Positions 49,177 to 60,318 of a stretch of DNA of 64,000 bases are shown here, in pieces. The DNA is from Rostrohypoxylon terebratum. Lineage: Eukaryota > Ascomycota > Sordariomycetes > Xylariales > Hypoxylaceae. Position 1 is the stretch's first letter. Each line of letters starts with the position of its first letter. The position numbers and the translations under genes are program-made. Location of the stretch: NCBI GenBank assembly GCA_022497145.1, contig MU385872.1, positions 186,001-250,000 on the forward strand, given 5' to 3'. Below the pieces are notes generated by a model that saw nothing but the letters and a program-made list of their open reading frames with translations, was not told the DNA's origin and made no database searches.

Positions 49177-51641
49177 TTTGATTGGGTTTAGAGAGAGTGG
49201 TAAGTAATTAAAATATTAGAATATAATATGAGCACAGCTAGGCGGAGTTAGTTAGTAATGTTGTTGATAAATGTGGCTTGGATCCAGTTGCCATTGCTCT
49301 GCTTACCTCGAAAGTTCTAATGAGTGTAAATAGGTAAAGAGTGAAGCGAACAACGAGCACAGCTGTTTCAATGTTAGCTGAGATTGTCAGGTGAGGCTGT
49401 AGACAGAAGCTAGTAGCTTACCTCTGAAGGAATGAATGAAAGAATGGGTTGAGAGATCTGAAGATGTCTTTGGATTGGTGAGTGGAATGGTAAAAAAAAG
49501 AGACATATTTGACGACGTGAACGTCATCTTATATATCAAATGGCACGACATATTGATCGGATGGCATGAGTGCCAGAAACAACGCCAAGATTTTCAGAAC
49601 ACAATGATAATTCGGAACGTGGTTGAAGGAGAGATCCGGTGCGTGTCAGGATGTAGGCATCGCTAGGCGGATGTGTGGATGGTAAAACGAACCGTGTCCA
49701 GGGGGCATATCGAGGACGGGATGCTCAACCTCTGGCTAGAATATCTTGGCAGCCATAACTACGGTGACTATGACCTCGCGCGGAGGAAGACGCCAATAGC
49801 TGAAGACCCCTGAATGCACCGCTGCATGGTACAATACCAAGAGCAAAGAGGCGAAAGAGGTAAGAAGGCTCCATCGCGGCTCATCTCATTCCAGTCTTTG
49901 CCGTCCCGTATAACGGGGTTGGCTGCGGGTGGCACTGATCACGCACGGAAGGCCTTTGGCCCGAGGCCATAGCGGAGATCAAGAGCTCATCTCAAGGGTT
50001 GTAGTAGTCTAATTAACGTTAGTGGAACGGGATCTGACTATGCTAGAGCTTGATATGTACTATATCTTGGAATATACCTCAGTTGCTATGGTTTTTACCG
50101 CCTAAGTCCTGGTGCCTCTTTGACTCTGTTACATGAGGCTAGTCTGTCAACCTGCTTGATCGCCGTCCGGGGTCGTCATTCCGTCTTGTAGCGTTTATTC
50201 GTGCCACCAAACGGGATATGGCATAATTCAATAGCTTAGAAAGGGAAGGATACGTTTCCTGTAATGACTAAGACGACTTTCCTTCACACATACACCAGCG
50301 AGGCGTAACTCTGAACGTAGCTCTAGAGTGAAAGTGCTGTCTATAATATTGCGATAGAGTTGAAGATTAGAAGTTCTCGTGGTCAAAGCGCCGTCAACCT
50401 CTTGGCAAAGTCTTAATTGGACAAGGGTCATATGCAGGATATCAACCCCAGAAAACTCCGGCTAGTCGGCAACGGGCAGCGCCAGCTAGGTACGTAGGTG
50501 GAGGTGGGTTCGGGTTCTCGAATTTGAAGAGTCCCGTAAACATCGATTTTTCTTCCATCTTTTTTCGGCTCTATAATTAAGGATATTCAGGATCTACCAC
50601 TCATCATCCGCTCAGATGTTCGGAAGGGATTCGATCTCAGTGTGGTCATGTCTATCAGCTCTATGAGGAAGAGTTCGATGGCCAATCATGCCACCATATT
50701 GCTCATCTTGACGCCTTCAAGTGCAATCGGACCCCCGGATCAACAAGGGTCTCTGTCACTTTTGAGAGATCTCCTAGCACGGCAACTGGAAAAGCCTAGA
50801 CCAGGGTTCTTCGATTGCCAACCCGGGGTTTCGCATGTACCCCAAGTTACTTTTCCTGGAAATCGGATGTGTTACAGATGCGACACACACAGACCCGGGG
50901 CATGACTATAATTCTTAATTGAGTATCGTCAATAAGCTCAAGTCATACCTATAGTTACTCTGGAAGTCGATGCATCCGAGCGTGATATACAGTAGAATCT
51001 CAGTTCATCCGATCATAATCGGCTCAAACAAACTTGTTTGCAGGTCTCACTTGATCTGTTACTACATGTAGCTATCCGAGTCATCATGCGGGCGCCCCTT
51101 TTAGCGGTGAGAGGACAATTATCATTAAAAATAACTACAGTAAGATGATTTACATCTAGGTACTAAATGTAAGTCACTAAGTAAAAAGACACTATCGTGA
51201 CTTGTTTCCTCTTGTTTTGACTCAGAAACAAATTGATCTAACCTCATCACAGATAAAAGCTAGAGGTCTTAACTAGCATCCTGTTCGCTTAGTCTAATAA
51301 GTGGGCGTATCTTCAACGATGTAACTATCCTAGGACATAACTTCATCTCATCTTAAAGACACCTAGCAAGGGTTGGAGGTCCCAACAGAGAGTCACATCA
51401 AGATGGCACGGCCCTCAAAAATAATCCAAATGGAGTAAACCATCGTTGCTGACAAGATAATCCCTTGATATTTTTCACCGGCGCTCTTCCTAGGCGTGGA
51501 AGAGCTTTCACTGGTATATGCCTAAGTAGGTAAATTACAATAAAAGAACTCCTAATGATGACCCATTATCCCTGAAGCACATTCGACATATGCTGCCCTA
51601 CAATTCCTTCGAAATGCTAAGTGTCTTGGACTCATGGCCCC
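49177..51641. other. Region between the two secreted-protein genes
   Basis: The first 350 bases look like the leader and promoter of copy A, with two possible untranslated introns at 49238-49306 and 49363-49421 on the minus strand. Beyond about 49540 I see only short frames (for example 50642-50905) with no recognisable product. Confidence 0.45.
49528..49535 (-). promoter_or_regulatory. TATA box candidate for copy A
   Basis: Minus-strand TATATAAG about 350 bases before the start codon, just upstream of the two possible leader introns. Position fits a strongly expressed secreted-protein gene with a spliced leader. Confidence 0.35.
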
Positions 51642-52332
51642 TTAGTTGCCCTTGGCCTTGTTCTGGCCCTTGCACTCCCGCTTGGTCATCACAGTGCGTT
51701 TGTTTGCACGAGCGGCCTGCTTGATGGTGGCGTCGATGGTTCGCTTGAAGATGTCTAGGTATCATTAGTTAAACCCTTGAGAGTAGGAGGATCTGTATTC
51801 AGGGGGGTTACTTACTCAAGTTGAACCGGCCAAGGAGAAGTTCCTGTTGTAGGAGTTGCTGGATGGAGAACGAGTTGACGAGACCGAGCTGCTGGAGCTG
51901 CTGGAGCTGTTGTAGCTGAAGGAGGAGCTGGATCTGGTTACCGATGCCGATGTTTCCGATGCTGCCAATGTTGAAGTTGCAGATGCCGAGACCAAGCATG
52001 AGGTTACCGATGTTCGACTGGAGGCTGCCCTCTAGGTCGTTAGGGTCGATGTTTATTCCATTGAGGTTCTCAAGATCGCCGAGCTCCTGCTGGAGGTTTC
52101 CGTCATTGTTCTGGTTGTCATCTTGGTTCTCTCCGTCCTTGTTCTGGTCCTCGGCTTGACCATCGGCAACCTCGGTACCGTTGGCAGCGGCGGTGCCATT
52201 GCTAGCCAACTCGGCACGCCTGAAGACCGCCACCGAGCGAGAGCTCGGGGCAAATTCTTGTGCAGCAAGGATGCTTGGGAGGTAGGCGGTCAACGCCAAA
52301 GTAGCGAAAAGGGGTCCGGACGTGAACTTCAT
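51642..52332 (-). CDS. Small secreted Leu/Gln-rich repeat protein (copy B)
   Basis: Two exons, 52332-51816 and 51754-51642, encode 209 residues. The intron 51755-51815 (GTAAGT, CTAATG branch, CTAG acceptor) is in the same phase as in copy A. A signal peptide (about 1-24) precedes an Arg-Arg site at 38-39, two NGT glycosylation sequons (45, 51), and an Asp/Asn/Gln-rich acidic segment (about 57-90). Motifs NGINI (91), CNFNI (118), NSFSI (153) and GRFNL (168) repeat the copy A pattern, with a LQQLQQLQQL run at about 140-149. Exon 2 adds a basic tail with three Lys-Arg sites (176-177, 191-192, 197-198). No enzyme motif is visible. Relation to copy A is judged from repeat motif, signal layout and intron phase. 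The first ATG of the wider frame was used; upstream codons begin with a non-ATG. Confidence 0.82.
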
Positions 52333-52518
52333 TTTGAATTGGTGAATTAAGATGGGTAAATTACAAAAATAATACCGTTTCAAACGGGAATGTTAAGGAG
52401 AGTATGAGAATCAAAGGAGCGCAGCTCAAATTAGGTATAGAAAAGTGAACGAGGGATGTCTAGCAATCTGCCTGGATAAGAAAGTGCATATTAGGATCTT
52501 TGCTGGGGGAACGGGCAC

Positions 52519-52525
52519 ATTATAT
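52519..52525 (-). promoter_or_regulatory. TATA-like element for copy B
   Basis: Minus-strand GATATAATG-type sequence about 190 bases before the start codon. Weak evidence by itself. Confidence 0.25.
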
Positions 52526-54080
52526 CTTCATTCTAGGAGGCGGCGGCGATCATACCAACACTCACTCAAATCATTATGGCACATCTTATTCCTACCTAAA
52601 GATGGCTTCATAATCGCTTCACCACTTTGACTTGAAGAGTGAAACCCCACGCAGCTTGGCGGCCGGCGTTCCGCTGCTATAGTACGGCTAACATGAGATG
52701 CCGCGTGTGTCTACAAGAGACGGGGCAACACCGAATTATTGAACAATAGCGCCAAGCCTCCTGATCCCCTCGGAAGCCGTATGGGCGGCTCTATTCCCAA
52801 ACTAGACGGCATGCACAAATAGGAAGCGGACTTGGGATGGTGCCATCTGGGGTAATTGTCAAGTAGTGAGTTTATCTTGCCAAATCTCTTGGGCGTCGTT
52901 TCATACCGCTCCAATGCGGAGGTTTACCATAGCATGTCTAGGCTTGATGGGATGGCAGACAAGGGGCTGCTGTCACGCTAAGAGCCTATTCCGGCTGGGC
53001 AATGTGCTCTGACCATCCGCCTCCTGAGCCTGGATATTCTGACACTGCAAAACCGCAAGATCGCCATCCCGAGGCTTCGTCCAATAGAATGGCCGCACGC
53101 AGCAACCCATGCTTAGGAGGCTAGACTATATCGTGATGTTATAACGAATCCTAAATATCATTTGCCTCCTTCAACTTTTCTTAATCGACATAACCCTAGA
53201 CCGATATTCTATCATTGGAATACTGGGAGATCATGAGAATCTTGATGTTCGCAAGCCTATTCTCCATGTGATGTTAGCATTGCTTGCATTAGAGGACGTC
53301 TCCGAGTTGACAGAGATTGCCTTGAGACGATCAATATATCAAAACAACAGCTAATCTATTACTTTGGCGTTTCTCAATTCTATTTTCATACCCCGGGAGC
53401 GCGATCGGTCTTACCAGAAAGATCGCTGCTCGTATGGGTACCTAGGACCTAGTTTCTAGGTTTAGGCAGTTTGTAATATGCAGCTGTCGGTCAATAGAAC
53501 CTTAGGCAGGGCCGTTTCTTACGGGAGTTGCGTATAATTCTAATATAATGCTTTGCAACTTATGGTTTGTCTATAGAAGAGAACATAAGGTTATCAGTGA
53601 ATAATTACCTACCTAATATTGCTGGTAGTATTGCTAGAGGTTGTAGTGACACCTGGCCTGTAATGGTGGTCGTCTAACTTATATAAATACCATTTGTGTG
53701 TGGTACACTACACATAGAATCACAATGTTTCTAAATTATCTATATTTGGCATCAGAACATTATTGGTCACACAATAGGTTTATGATCTAATCATGGATTC
53801 AATTTGAATCCTTATTCATGATCCTTTCATGTGAAACACTTGTATATGAGAACGATTAGATAGCCGGATCGGATATGTAGCATTATTGAAAGATAAAACC
53901 TGTACAGATACCCTCCGATATATTGTATGATAAGTCAAATAGCATAGGAGGGATATTCCATCTAAGGAGCAATCTCGAGGGATAAGGCACCTTATGAAAG
54001 AACTCAGGGGAAGGGGGGCTGACTGTTATATGTCGGATCAACATCAAACCGGGGAGATGTTGTTCTCATCTTGTTACGTA

Positions 54081-54108
54081 GGTAGGCAGGCAGACAGACA
54101 GACAGACA
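54081..54108. repeat. Graded GGTA-GGCA-GACA tetranucleotide repeat
   Basis: Seven units step from GGTA to two GGCA to four GACA by single transitions. Confidence 0.85.
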
Positions 54109-54694
54109 TTATACAATGCAATTATCATTTTACCGGGATGAATCACTCATAAACAAGTATTCCATGAATGAGATAATAGGACGTCTGGCCGATTCTCTGA
54201 AGTTGTGCTTAGGTAACGAGATGTCAGTAGTGATAGGCAGGAGGCTGCGAAGCGTTGCGAAGCAATATGTTGGCATGGCGGCTAAACAACCAATTCACTT
54301 GATTATTTCTACCCTAAGTCGTGGTACAACTTTTGTGATTGGCCTATTATATAAGTATTCCTTTAGGTTAGTTCGGTCACGATCATTTCCCTCGTGATTT
54401 AGGCGTGCCATATCGACGGGATTCCCTGAAGGCCTGAATGTGGACGCAAGGGAGGCGGGTATAAGACATCCTGAGAAGTTTTGATCTAACGTAGATTGGT
54501 ACAACAATGACTGCTATTATCTTGAAGTACTTGCTCGCGCTCGCTTCGGACGTCTTTGTTTAGTATATCGAAGAATACCTATCCATCGCTTAGAAAGCTT
54601 CGACGGATACCGAAACTACACATCCGGCCAGAATACACTCAACTGACTCGACAAATTGGCAACAGTTTCTGGGGGACTACTCCCGAGAGACCAA

Positions 54695-55204
54695 ATGTAC
54701 ATGCCACATACCTCCTCTCCTTTAAATCCGGCAAAGTCCGAGGCGTCGCTGAGACGGCAAAAACGTCGCGAACAATGCCGGGCTATAAAGCACGAGCAGC
54801 GCCCTACGCACAGGTTGATGCGCCAGAAAGCCGCAATGGCGTGGAAGACGATGTCTTCTCGGGATCCCGCGTATGCGAACCACACCCAAACGACGCATAA
54901 CGGTAATGGTGATAGGATACTGAAGGAAAAAATGAGTGATTCTCATTCTGCCTACACTCATACAGGGCGCCGTCCAGAGGACAATTGTCAAGATGACAAT
55001 ATAGGTGCACGACAAATTGACACAGAGAAGCAAGCACTTGCCGATGGAGGTTATCGAGAAGAATGGCCGCCAGGGACGGATTGCCCATCGCATTCGGTAA
55101 CGACGAGGCGCTTAATAATAATCATAGCGATTTTATGTATTATTGGGATTTTATCGGCAATGCGTATAGTCGCAATCGGAAGAATTCAGGCTTGGCGAAC
55201 ATGA
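54695..55204 (+). CDS. Hypothetical basic protein with C-terminal membrane anchor
   Basis: No family is named with confidence. The 169-residue product starts MYMPHTSSPLNPAKSEASLR; the frame extends 39 bases upstream only to a TTG. The N-terminal half is strongly basic (RRQKRREQ, HRLMRQKAAMAWKTM), with the look of a conserved fungal SPLNPAK...RQKRRE protein. The middle is hydrophilic. Residues about 140-162 (Ile/Leu-rich) form one membrane helix close to the C-terminus, so it may be tail-anchored in the ER or mitochondrial outer membrane; this is inference. It is convergent with the Mit_KHE1 gene, 245 bases away. It could be a chance frame, but the conserved-looking motif and helix argue for a real gene. 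Confidence 0.6.
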   Translation: MYMPHTSSPLNPAKSEASLRRQKRREQCRAIKHEQRPTHRLMRQKAAMAWKTMSSRDPAYANHTQTTHNGNGDRILKEKMSDSHSAYTHTGRRPEDNCQDDNIGARQIDTEKQALADGGYREEWPPGTDCPSHSVTTRRLIIIIAILCIIGILSAMRIVAIGRIQAWRT

Positions 55205-55449
55205 CAATTATACCAGGGCTATTGCTCATACAAATGAGTAGGCAGTCGTGCTCTTTTTCTTACCTCCCTAGGACCTAGGCATATATAATCATCACCATAA
55301 AACGAAGAAATAGGTCCGCCTATCTATCCCCAATACCGGGCCCGGGTGTCCATGGATTCCCCTCTATATGCTCATGACCGAACCGCGAACCGTCGTTAAA
55401 CACCGCCTATCGTCACACATTACCAGTGGTCTTTTTGTTCACCAATTCA

Positions 55450-56371
55450 TCACTTCGTTTTGGTCGTATCGGGAGATTTGGAGTTTTCTTCCTTTTCTTT
55501 GTGGATAGCATCCTCGACTTGCCATATCGCCCTTTCGAGCTCCACCTCGAGCTCTGGGATTTCTAATGCCTTGACAAGCTGTCGTCCATTCTCTTGCGAG
55601 AGGAGCAGCGTCTCCTCGTCGGAAACCTTGGACTTGTTGTCGGGTAATGGTTTTAATTCCCCTATATCTGGCGTCGAATCCTTTGAGGCGGCTAGACGGC
55701 TGAGGATCGGTGTATATATTGAGTTGAGGACTGGGGACGGTGATAGAGAGAGAAGATTATTGTCGCAGAGGAATCGAATGTGTTTCCCACCCGCGAGCGC
55801 GCGCCAATGCGACCATGCTCGATACATCAGATAGAAGAAAGGGAGGTTGGGTATTCTAGAAGGGGATCATTGTCAGAAATCCACATCCATGGATGTACTG
55901 GGTGGATGCTTAGGAAGAATATGAGTATACTTACACCGGGACGAGGGCGAATGGCGCACTGATAGGCATTCCAATGAGACACCATATTAACCTAGATCTA
56001 TGTAGCGGCTCTCTGTCTGTGCCTAGCGCCCGCAGCACGTTTACGGCGTGTTTGGTGGGGATGATATCCTCAGGATAGATAAGGTGGTGCTTATCCTTTC
56101 CTAGTATTTCTTCTTCCCTTCTTTTAGTTGACAAGGGAGGTACTGATTTGAGACCCCATTCTTCAAAATGGATTCTTCTCAGCAAATAATTCCCATAGAC
56201 GACTACTTTCTTTTGCCAGCCTGATTCTTGCTTCTCCCAGCCGGACCAGAGCTTTGCGGCACGAATGGTGGCCTTGTCGACTACGGATTGCTTTTCTTTT
56301 GGCAAGACTTGTATCCTTTGGCAGTAAAGCAACGTTCGCCGAGTCGAGATAGGTAGGAGGAAGAACCTCAT
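55450..56371 (-). CDS. Mitochondrial K+/H+ exchange-related protein (Mit_KHE1 family, YDL183C-like)
   Basis: Two exons, 56371-55935 and 55855-55450, encode 280 residues. The 79-base intron 55856-55934 has a GTAAGT donor and CTAG acceptor, and splicing restores GMPISAPFALVPVIPNLPFF, a family hallmark. Other hallmarks are LLYCQRIQV, DKATIRAAKLWSGWEKQ, FEEWGLKSVPPLS and YRAWSHWRALAGGKHI. The family (Pfam Mit_KHE1) is proposed to take part in mitochondrial potassium/proton exchange at the inner membrane; the biochemical role is not settled. The N-terminus MRFFLLPISTRRTLLY is consistent with import, and the hydrophobic segment around the splice site would give one or two membrane passes. The C-terminus is charged and coiled-coil-like. 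Confidence 0.92.
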
Positions 56372-57955
56372 TATTGCGGTAGAAGGTAAGAATTGGATCG
56401 CGAGTGCGACAGGATGAACTGGAGAGGATTATGTCGCACAAAGACTCCTGTTACTTCATCTCTTTGAAATTTCAGTTGAAATCATTATCGTTCTGTGGTA
56501 GCGATAAATTAGTTGTATGACGTTGAAATTGTAGCTTTTTTTTCCTAACCCTTGTCAGTTGAGTGCTTCCAAGGTAGCAAATGAAGATGCGCTGGTGACG
56601 CATGTGAACCGGGATCGCGCTGTGGCTTGCACTTTCCTAGTTTGCGTAGTGTAGTATTTCGAACCGTCAACCTTGTGGCCTAGCTGCCTAGTACTAGGTA
56701 GTACTTAGGTACATGCAATAATACCCCAGGTTTATATTGTACATATACGTACTTGTATTGTACATTGGTGTACATAGTATGTGGCGGTGCGGTAATGCAG
56801 CACCTGGCATTTGCCCCATGTACGGGTACGGGTGTGATTCAAGGTTGGTAGATAACGTCGATAAACCGGAGATTGCGTGAAATTATTATTAGCATTGGGC
56901 GCTTATAGGTACCTATCTAGCTATCATGATTCATGATTTATGAGAATTTCAGATGGCTCCTCAGCTAACAGAAATTTACCTACTACCTTGGTATATACAT
57001 AATTAACCATGTTCACCGTAGACACCTTCAATGTTCATGGCTGAACATTGGGTACTGTACATCACACCGTTAAACCCGCTTTCGAAACGAAACACAACCT
57101 TAACATTAAATCTTCCAAGATTTCCTTAGCTCGAAGCTATGGCCTTTTGGGTCTGTCAACCCATCCATATGATCTCACTAAATCCCTGCCAAGAAGAACT
57201 CTCCCCGGCCAACGCGCCATTCCGCTGGAGCTGACTTAATTCTTAATTTAATTGTTCTTGCGCTTTTGTGATCACCATAAAGTTTGTCATCCTTTTCTCA
57301 AATAATAGACATAAATTTCACCTTACAATTCTCATCGTGCCTATTCCGTACACACGAAGAAGTTATCTGTGTCGTTGTATTATACCCTCCATATTTCCTT
57401 TTTCGGCTTCTCCATCTTCTCCATCTTCTCCATATTCGTTTCGTTGTACCTTTCGAAAAACACGTCATGAAATGTATTGTTGTTCATGACCTCGTTTAGA
57501 TAATCCTTCTACACCTACTTTGACTTACTCGTGATCCCGAAACGTTTCATCGTTTCCTACAGCCGATTAATAAATAATTCTTTATATCCCTCTGATCGAC
57601 TATCCCGTTGGTTCTGCTCTTGTTCTGCTCTTTGTTCTATTGCCTCCGTACCTCAATACTTCCGTATTTTTGGCACGCGTTAGTCTTTTGAAAAGTTTGA
57701 CTGGATTCGGCGCCCACGGAAACACGCAGAGCTCTACTACGCACCTATCTATCTCTATACGTATCCCTCTTAGTGGCGGTTTTCTATTGAACGCTAATTC
57801 CCCACCTCTTCCGGCTTCCGAACACCGTAAAGCTCCTAACTATATGAGAGGATGACTAGTAATTCTTTCTGTCTAATTGACGACCGTGGGCCTCCTTCAG
57901 TTTCATTCTTACCAGAATCCCACATCCATATGAGCTTGTCTCCTCATTCATTGAG
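56372..57955. other. Shared upstream region of the Mit_KHE1 and Srf1-like genes
   Basis: About 1.6 kb between divergent genes. A pyrimidine-rich part from about 57380 contains TTCTCCATC repeats and resembles a long leader of the Srf1-like gene. Only short frames are present. Confidence 0.5.
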
Positions 57956-58999
57956 ATGACCCGGAATCCTTTAAGGACTACTGTGCCTGCTTGGGTCGAG
58001 CTATATGATGAAAATGCACACGGACCAAAGCAGGAAAAGCATCTCAAGCCCCCCCAACCAAGTGTCCAACCAGAGCAGAGCAAGGGAAATCGACCATTGA
58101 GGAGGAGGGTGTCGAAGGATGGTTACGTCGACTGGGTTGATGAAAAGCAAGATCGCGTATCGAAACTCCCCGTGTTCCTGAGGAAACGTGCCGACAGGCC
58201 AGGACGACGATGGGATCATTTACGCACGGCAGAGCCTGTGATTATGGGGCTTGGCTACCGAGCACCTAATGAAGACCCATATGAGAGATGGAGAGATTTC
58301 ATCCAGTCCTCGTCCTACGGTCGGAACCTCGGTGATGAGTTCGAAGTGGTACCATACGAGACTTTGCAACAGCAGATGCCAGGCCTCGACAAGCCGGTAC
58401 GGAGTCCATTTCACCCATTAGATCCTAAGAAGAAGGGGAGGTCGAGGAAGGAGACATGGATCATGAAATTATCCGACTTCGTGCTGAGGCACCCCATCGC
58501 GCCACTCATCTTTCGTCTTATCGTGTTAATCACCTCGATTGCGGCTCTTGCTCTTGCGTGTAACATATTCAAGAGGAACAAGGACCCGCTCATTTCAGCC
58601 GAGAATGCTCCAGAGACGTCACAGGCAATTGTCGCGATAGTGATCGACGTCGTTGCCATCCCTTACATTCTTTACATGACGTGGGACGAATACACGGGGA
58701 AACCTCTAGGACTCCGACCCCCAGCTCAAAAAGTGTCGCTGACGCTGTTAGACTTGGTTTTCATCGTATTGAAATCTGCTAGCACGGCGCTGGCGTTCGA
58801 AGCATTGGTATACCATAGTGGGGACGGCTTATCAACAAACCCTGGGTGGGCGGAAATGGAGGATTTGTCCTTACATTTGGCCAGAGGCCTCGCAGCGCTG
58901 ACGCTGGTAGGGTTGATTGCCTGGATTCTGAATTTCACTATTAATGTGTTCAGACTTGCAGAGAAGCTGGGTGGGATGGATAGTGTACGAGAAAAGTGA
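57956..58999 (+). CDS. srf1: Srf1-like regulator of phospholipase D, four-helix membrane protein
   Basis: Similar in remembered sequence layout to the fungal Srf1 family, named for the yeast regulator of phospholipase D Spo14. One exon, 347 residues. The hydrophilic N-terminal half carries family-like patches: GYVDWVDE, RRWDHLRTAEPVI, ERWRDFIQSSSYGRNL. Four hydrophobic helices follow at about 180-205 (PLIFRLIVLITSIAAL), 220-240 (AIVAIVIDVVAIPYILYMTW), 260-285 (LDLVFIVLKSASTALAFEAL) and 310-335 (LAALTLVGLIAWILNFTINV). The loop DEYTGKPLGLR between helices 2 and 3 is characteristic. The product is probably plasma-membrane or ER located. The ATG at 57956 is the first in frame after an untranslated leader; a missed upstream exon is possible but not needed. 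Confidence 0.87.
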   Translation: MTRNPLRTTVPAWVELYDENAHGPKQEKHLKPPQPSVQPEQSKGNRPLRRRVSKDGYVDWVDEKQDRVSKLPVFLRKRADRPGRRWDHLRTAEPVIMGLGYRAPNEDPYERWRDFIQSSSYGRNLGDEFEVVPYETLQQQMPGLDKPVRSPFHPLDPKKKGRSRKETWIMKLSDFVLRHPIAPLIFRLIVLITSIAALALACNIFKRNKDPLISAENAPETSQAIVAIVIDVVAIPYILYMTWDEYTGKPLGLRPPAQKVSLTLLDLVFIVLKSASTALAFEALVYHSGDGLSTNPGWAEMEDLSLHLARGLAALTLVGLIAWILNFTINVFRLAEKLGGMDSVREK

Positions 59000-60001
59000 A
59001 CCAGGCAATCAGATAAATTAACATATGTTTCAAAGATTTCAAAGAAATGTGGATGGTCATGAAACCCATCTTTGAACGATCTTGTAGTAAATGAATCTGA
59101 GTAGGTTGCGAAATACCTACTGTATCAAAGTGGTATAGTAAACCTCGAACGATATCTGCAGCAACGAAATTCAGTATAATAAATCACCTGGCACCTGGCA
59201 GTGTACCCACATGCACAGTGCACCCGGCATCCACATGCATCTTTTGGAGGGCAGGAGGGGCAGTCGCGGTGCTACCTAGTAAGTACCTAATAACTGTTTT
59301 TTTCGCGGTAGATTGCCTTAACCCGTAGGTGCTAGAGTGGAGAAATCTAACCATTTTAAGCGATTTAGGTGGGTTTAGCACGGTGGACTGTTGGACGTTT
59401 GGAGGACGCCTTACATAATAACTCTCCTACTATGTAGTTTATCCTTGAGGCCTAGCAGCCAGGCCAGCCTAGTAATAATCTACCCAAGCATTGCATTGCG
59501 GCGAACCTGACATTCAACTCCATTCATTTTATTGCCCAAGGTGCAGTGACCGGTGACCTCACATCAATTTTCGCCATCTGCTGCTTAAGCTTCGTCACAG
59601 CTTTTGCACATCTTCGATCGCGTCCTTTCAATACCCTACTCGTGTCTCTTTAGGTATCTCAGTCTTAGATATTTCTTCGACGGTGAACCGAAGGGACGAG
59701 AACCTGGAAGATTCAAATCCAGGCTGCAACCAAATCGGCGGACACTTGTATGTTTCGGGTGCACTTTCCTCTCTTTCCTCTACCTACCTACCTACTACCC
59801 ACACCGTCACCACACGCACCTACTACCTACTACAGTACCTACGCTCGTGACATATACAATGTACTAACGACAGTGTATCGCTCTTACCTTTTTTCCCTTT
59901 CCAGTCACCACTATTGATCTTTAGACACTGGAGGCGTCTTGCAAACAACACAACTTCTTGCAACTCGCGCCTGCCCTCTCTATCACTCTCTTTTTCTTCT
60001 C

Positions 60002-60021
60002 ACTACTACTACTACTACTAC
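60002..60021. repeat. ACT trinucleotide microsatellite in the cullin leader
   Basis: Six ACT units in tandem, within the proposed untranslated leader. Confidence 0.85.
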
Positions 60022-60045
60022 CACCCACTGCCATTCTTTCTACAG

Positions 60046-60073
60046 CACATTCCACATTCCACATTCCACATTC
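60046..60073. repeat. Four exact CACATTC units in the cullin leader
   Basis: Four exact 7-base units in tandem, within the proposed untranslated leader. Confidence 0.9.
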
Positions 60074-60318
60074 ATACAACATTGAAAACTTTACGTCCCC
60101 CGCATCATTCTCCTCAATCCTTCACCTTCTTTTCTCCCAACTATTTATCTCTTCCGAGTCTCGCTAACTTGACTCGTCCATACCCGTCTGTCTAGACAAC
60201 ATATTCTTCTCCGTAACACTAACGCTACCAACACCAACACCAACACCGACCTCGATTTGCCCATCATTTCCACTCGATACCCTCCTCGGAGGAAATCCCT
60301 TCCGAGTCCTCCGTCGCC

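Larger units (their letters stand above)
52333..54694. other. Intergenic region upstream of copy B
   Basis: Copy B's promoter occupies the first few hundred bases. An ATG frame of 93 codons at 54116-54397 has no recognisable features. The 53540-53960 part is AT-rich. A CCTAGGACCTAG word lies at 53441-53452. Confidence 0.5.
59000..60318. other. Intergenic region and long cullin-1 leader
   Basis: From the minimal frame at 59859-59867 (ATG-TAC-stop) to the cullin start at 60319 I see no further ATG. This stretch is pyrimidine-rich and fits a long 5' untranslated region. No gene is seen in 59000-59850. Confidence 0.5.

Noticed and set aside
48753..49207. Long plus-strand and alternate minus-strand frames across secreted protein copy A
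   Set aside because: They are mirror frames of a low-complexity coding sequence; the chosen frame alone has a signal peptide and a good start.
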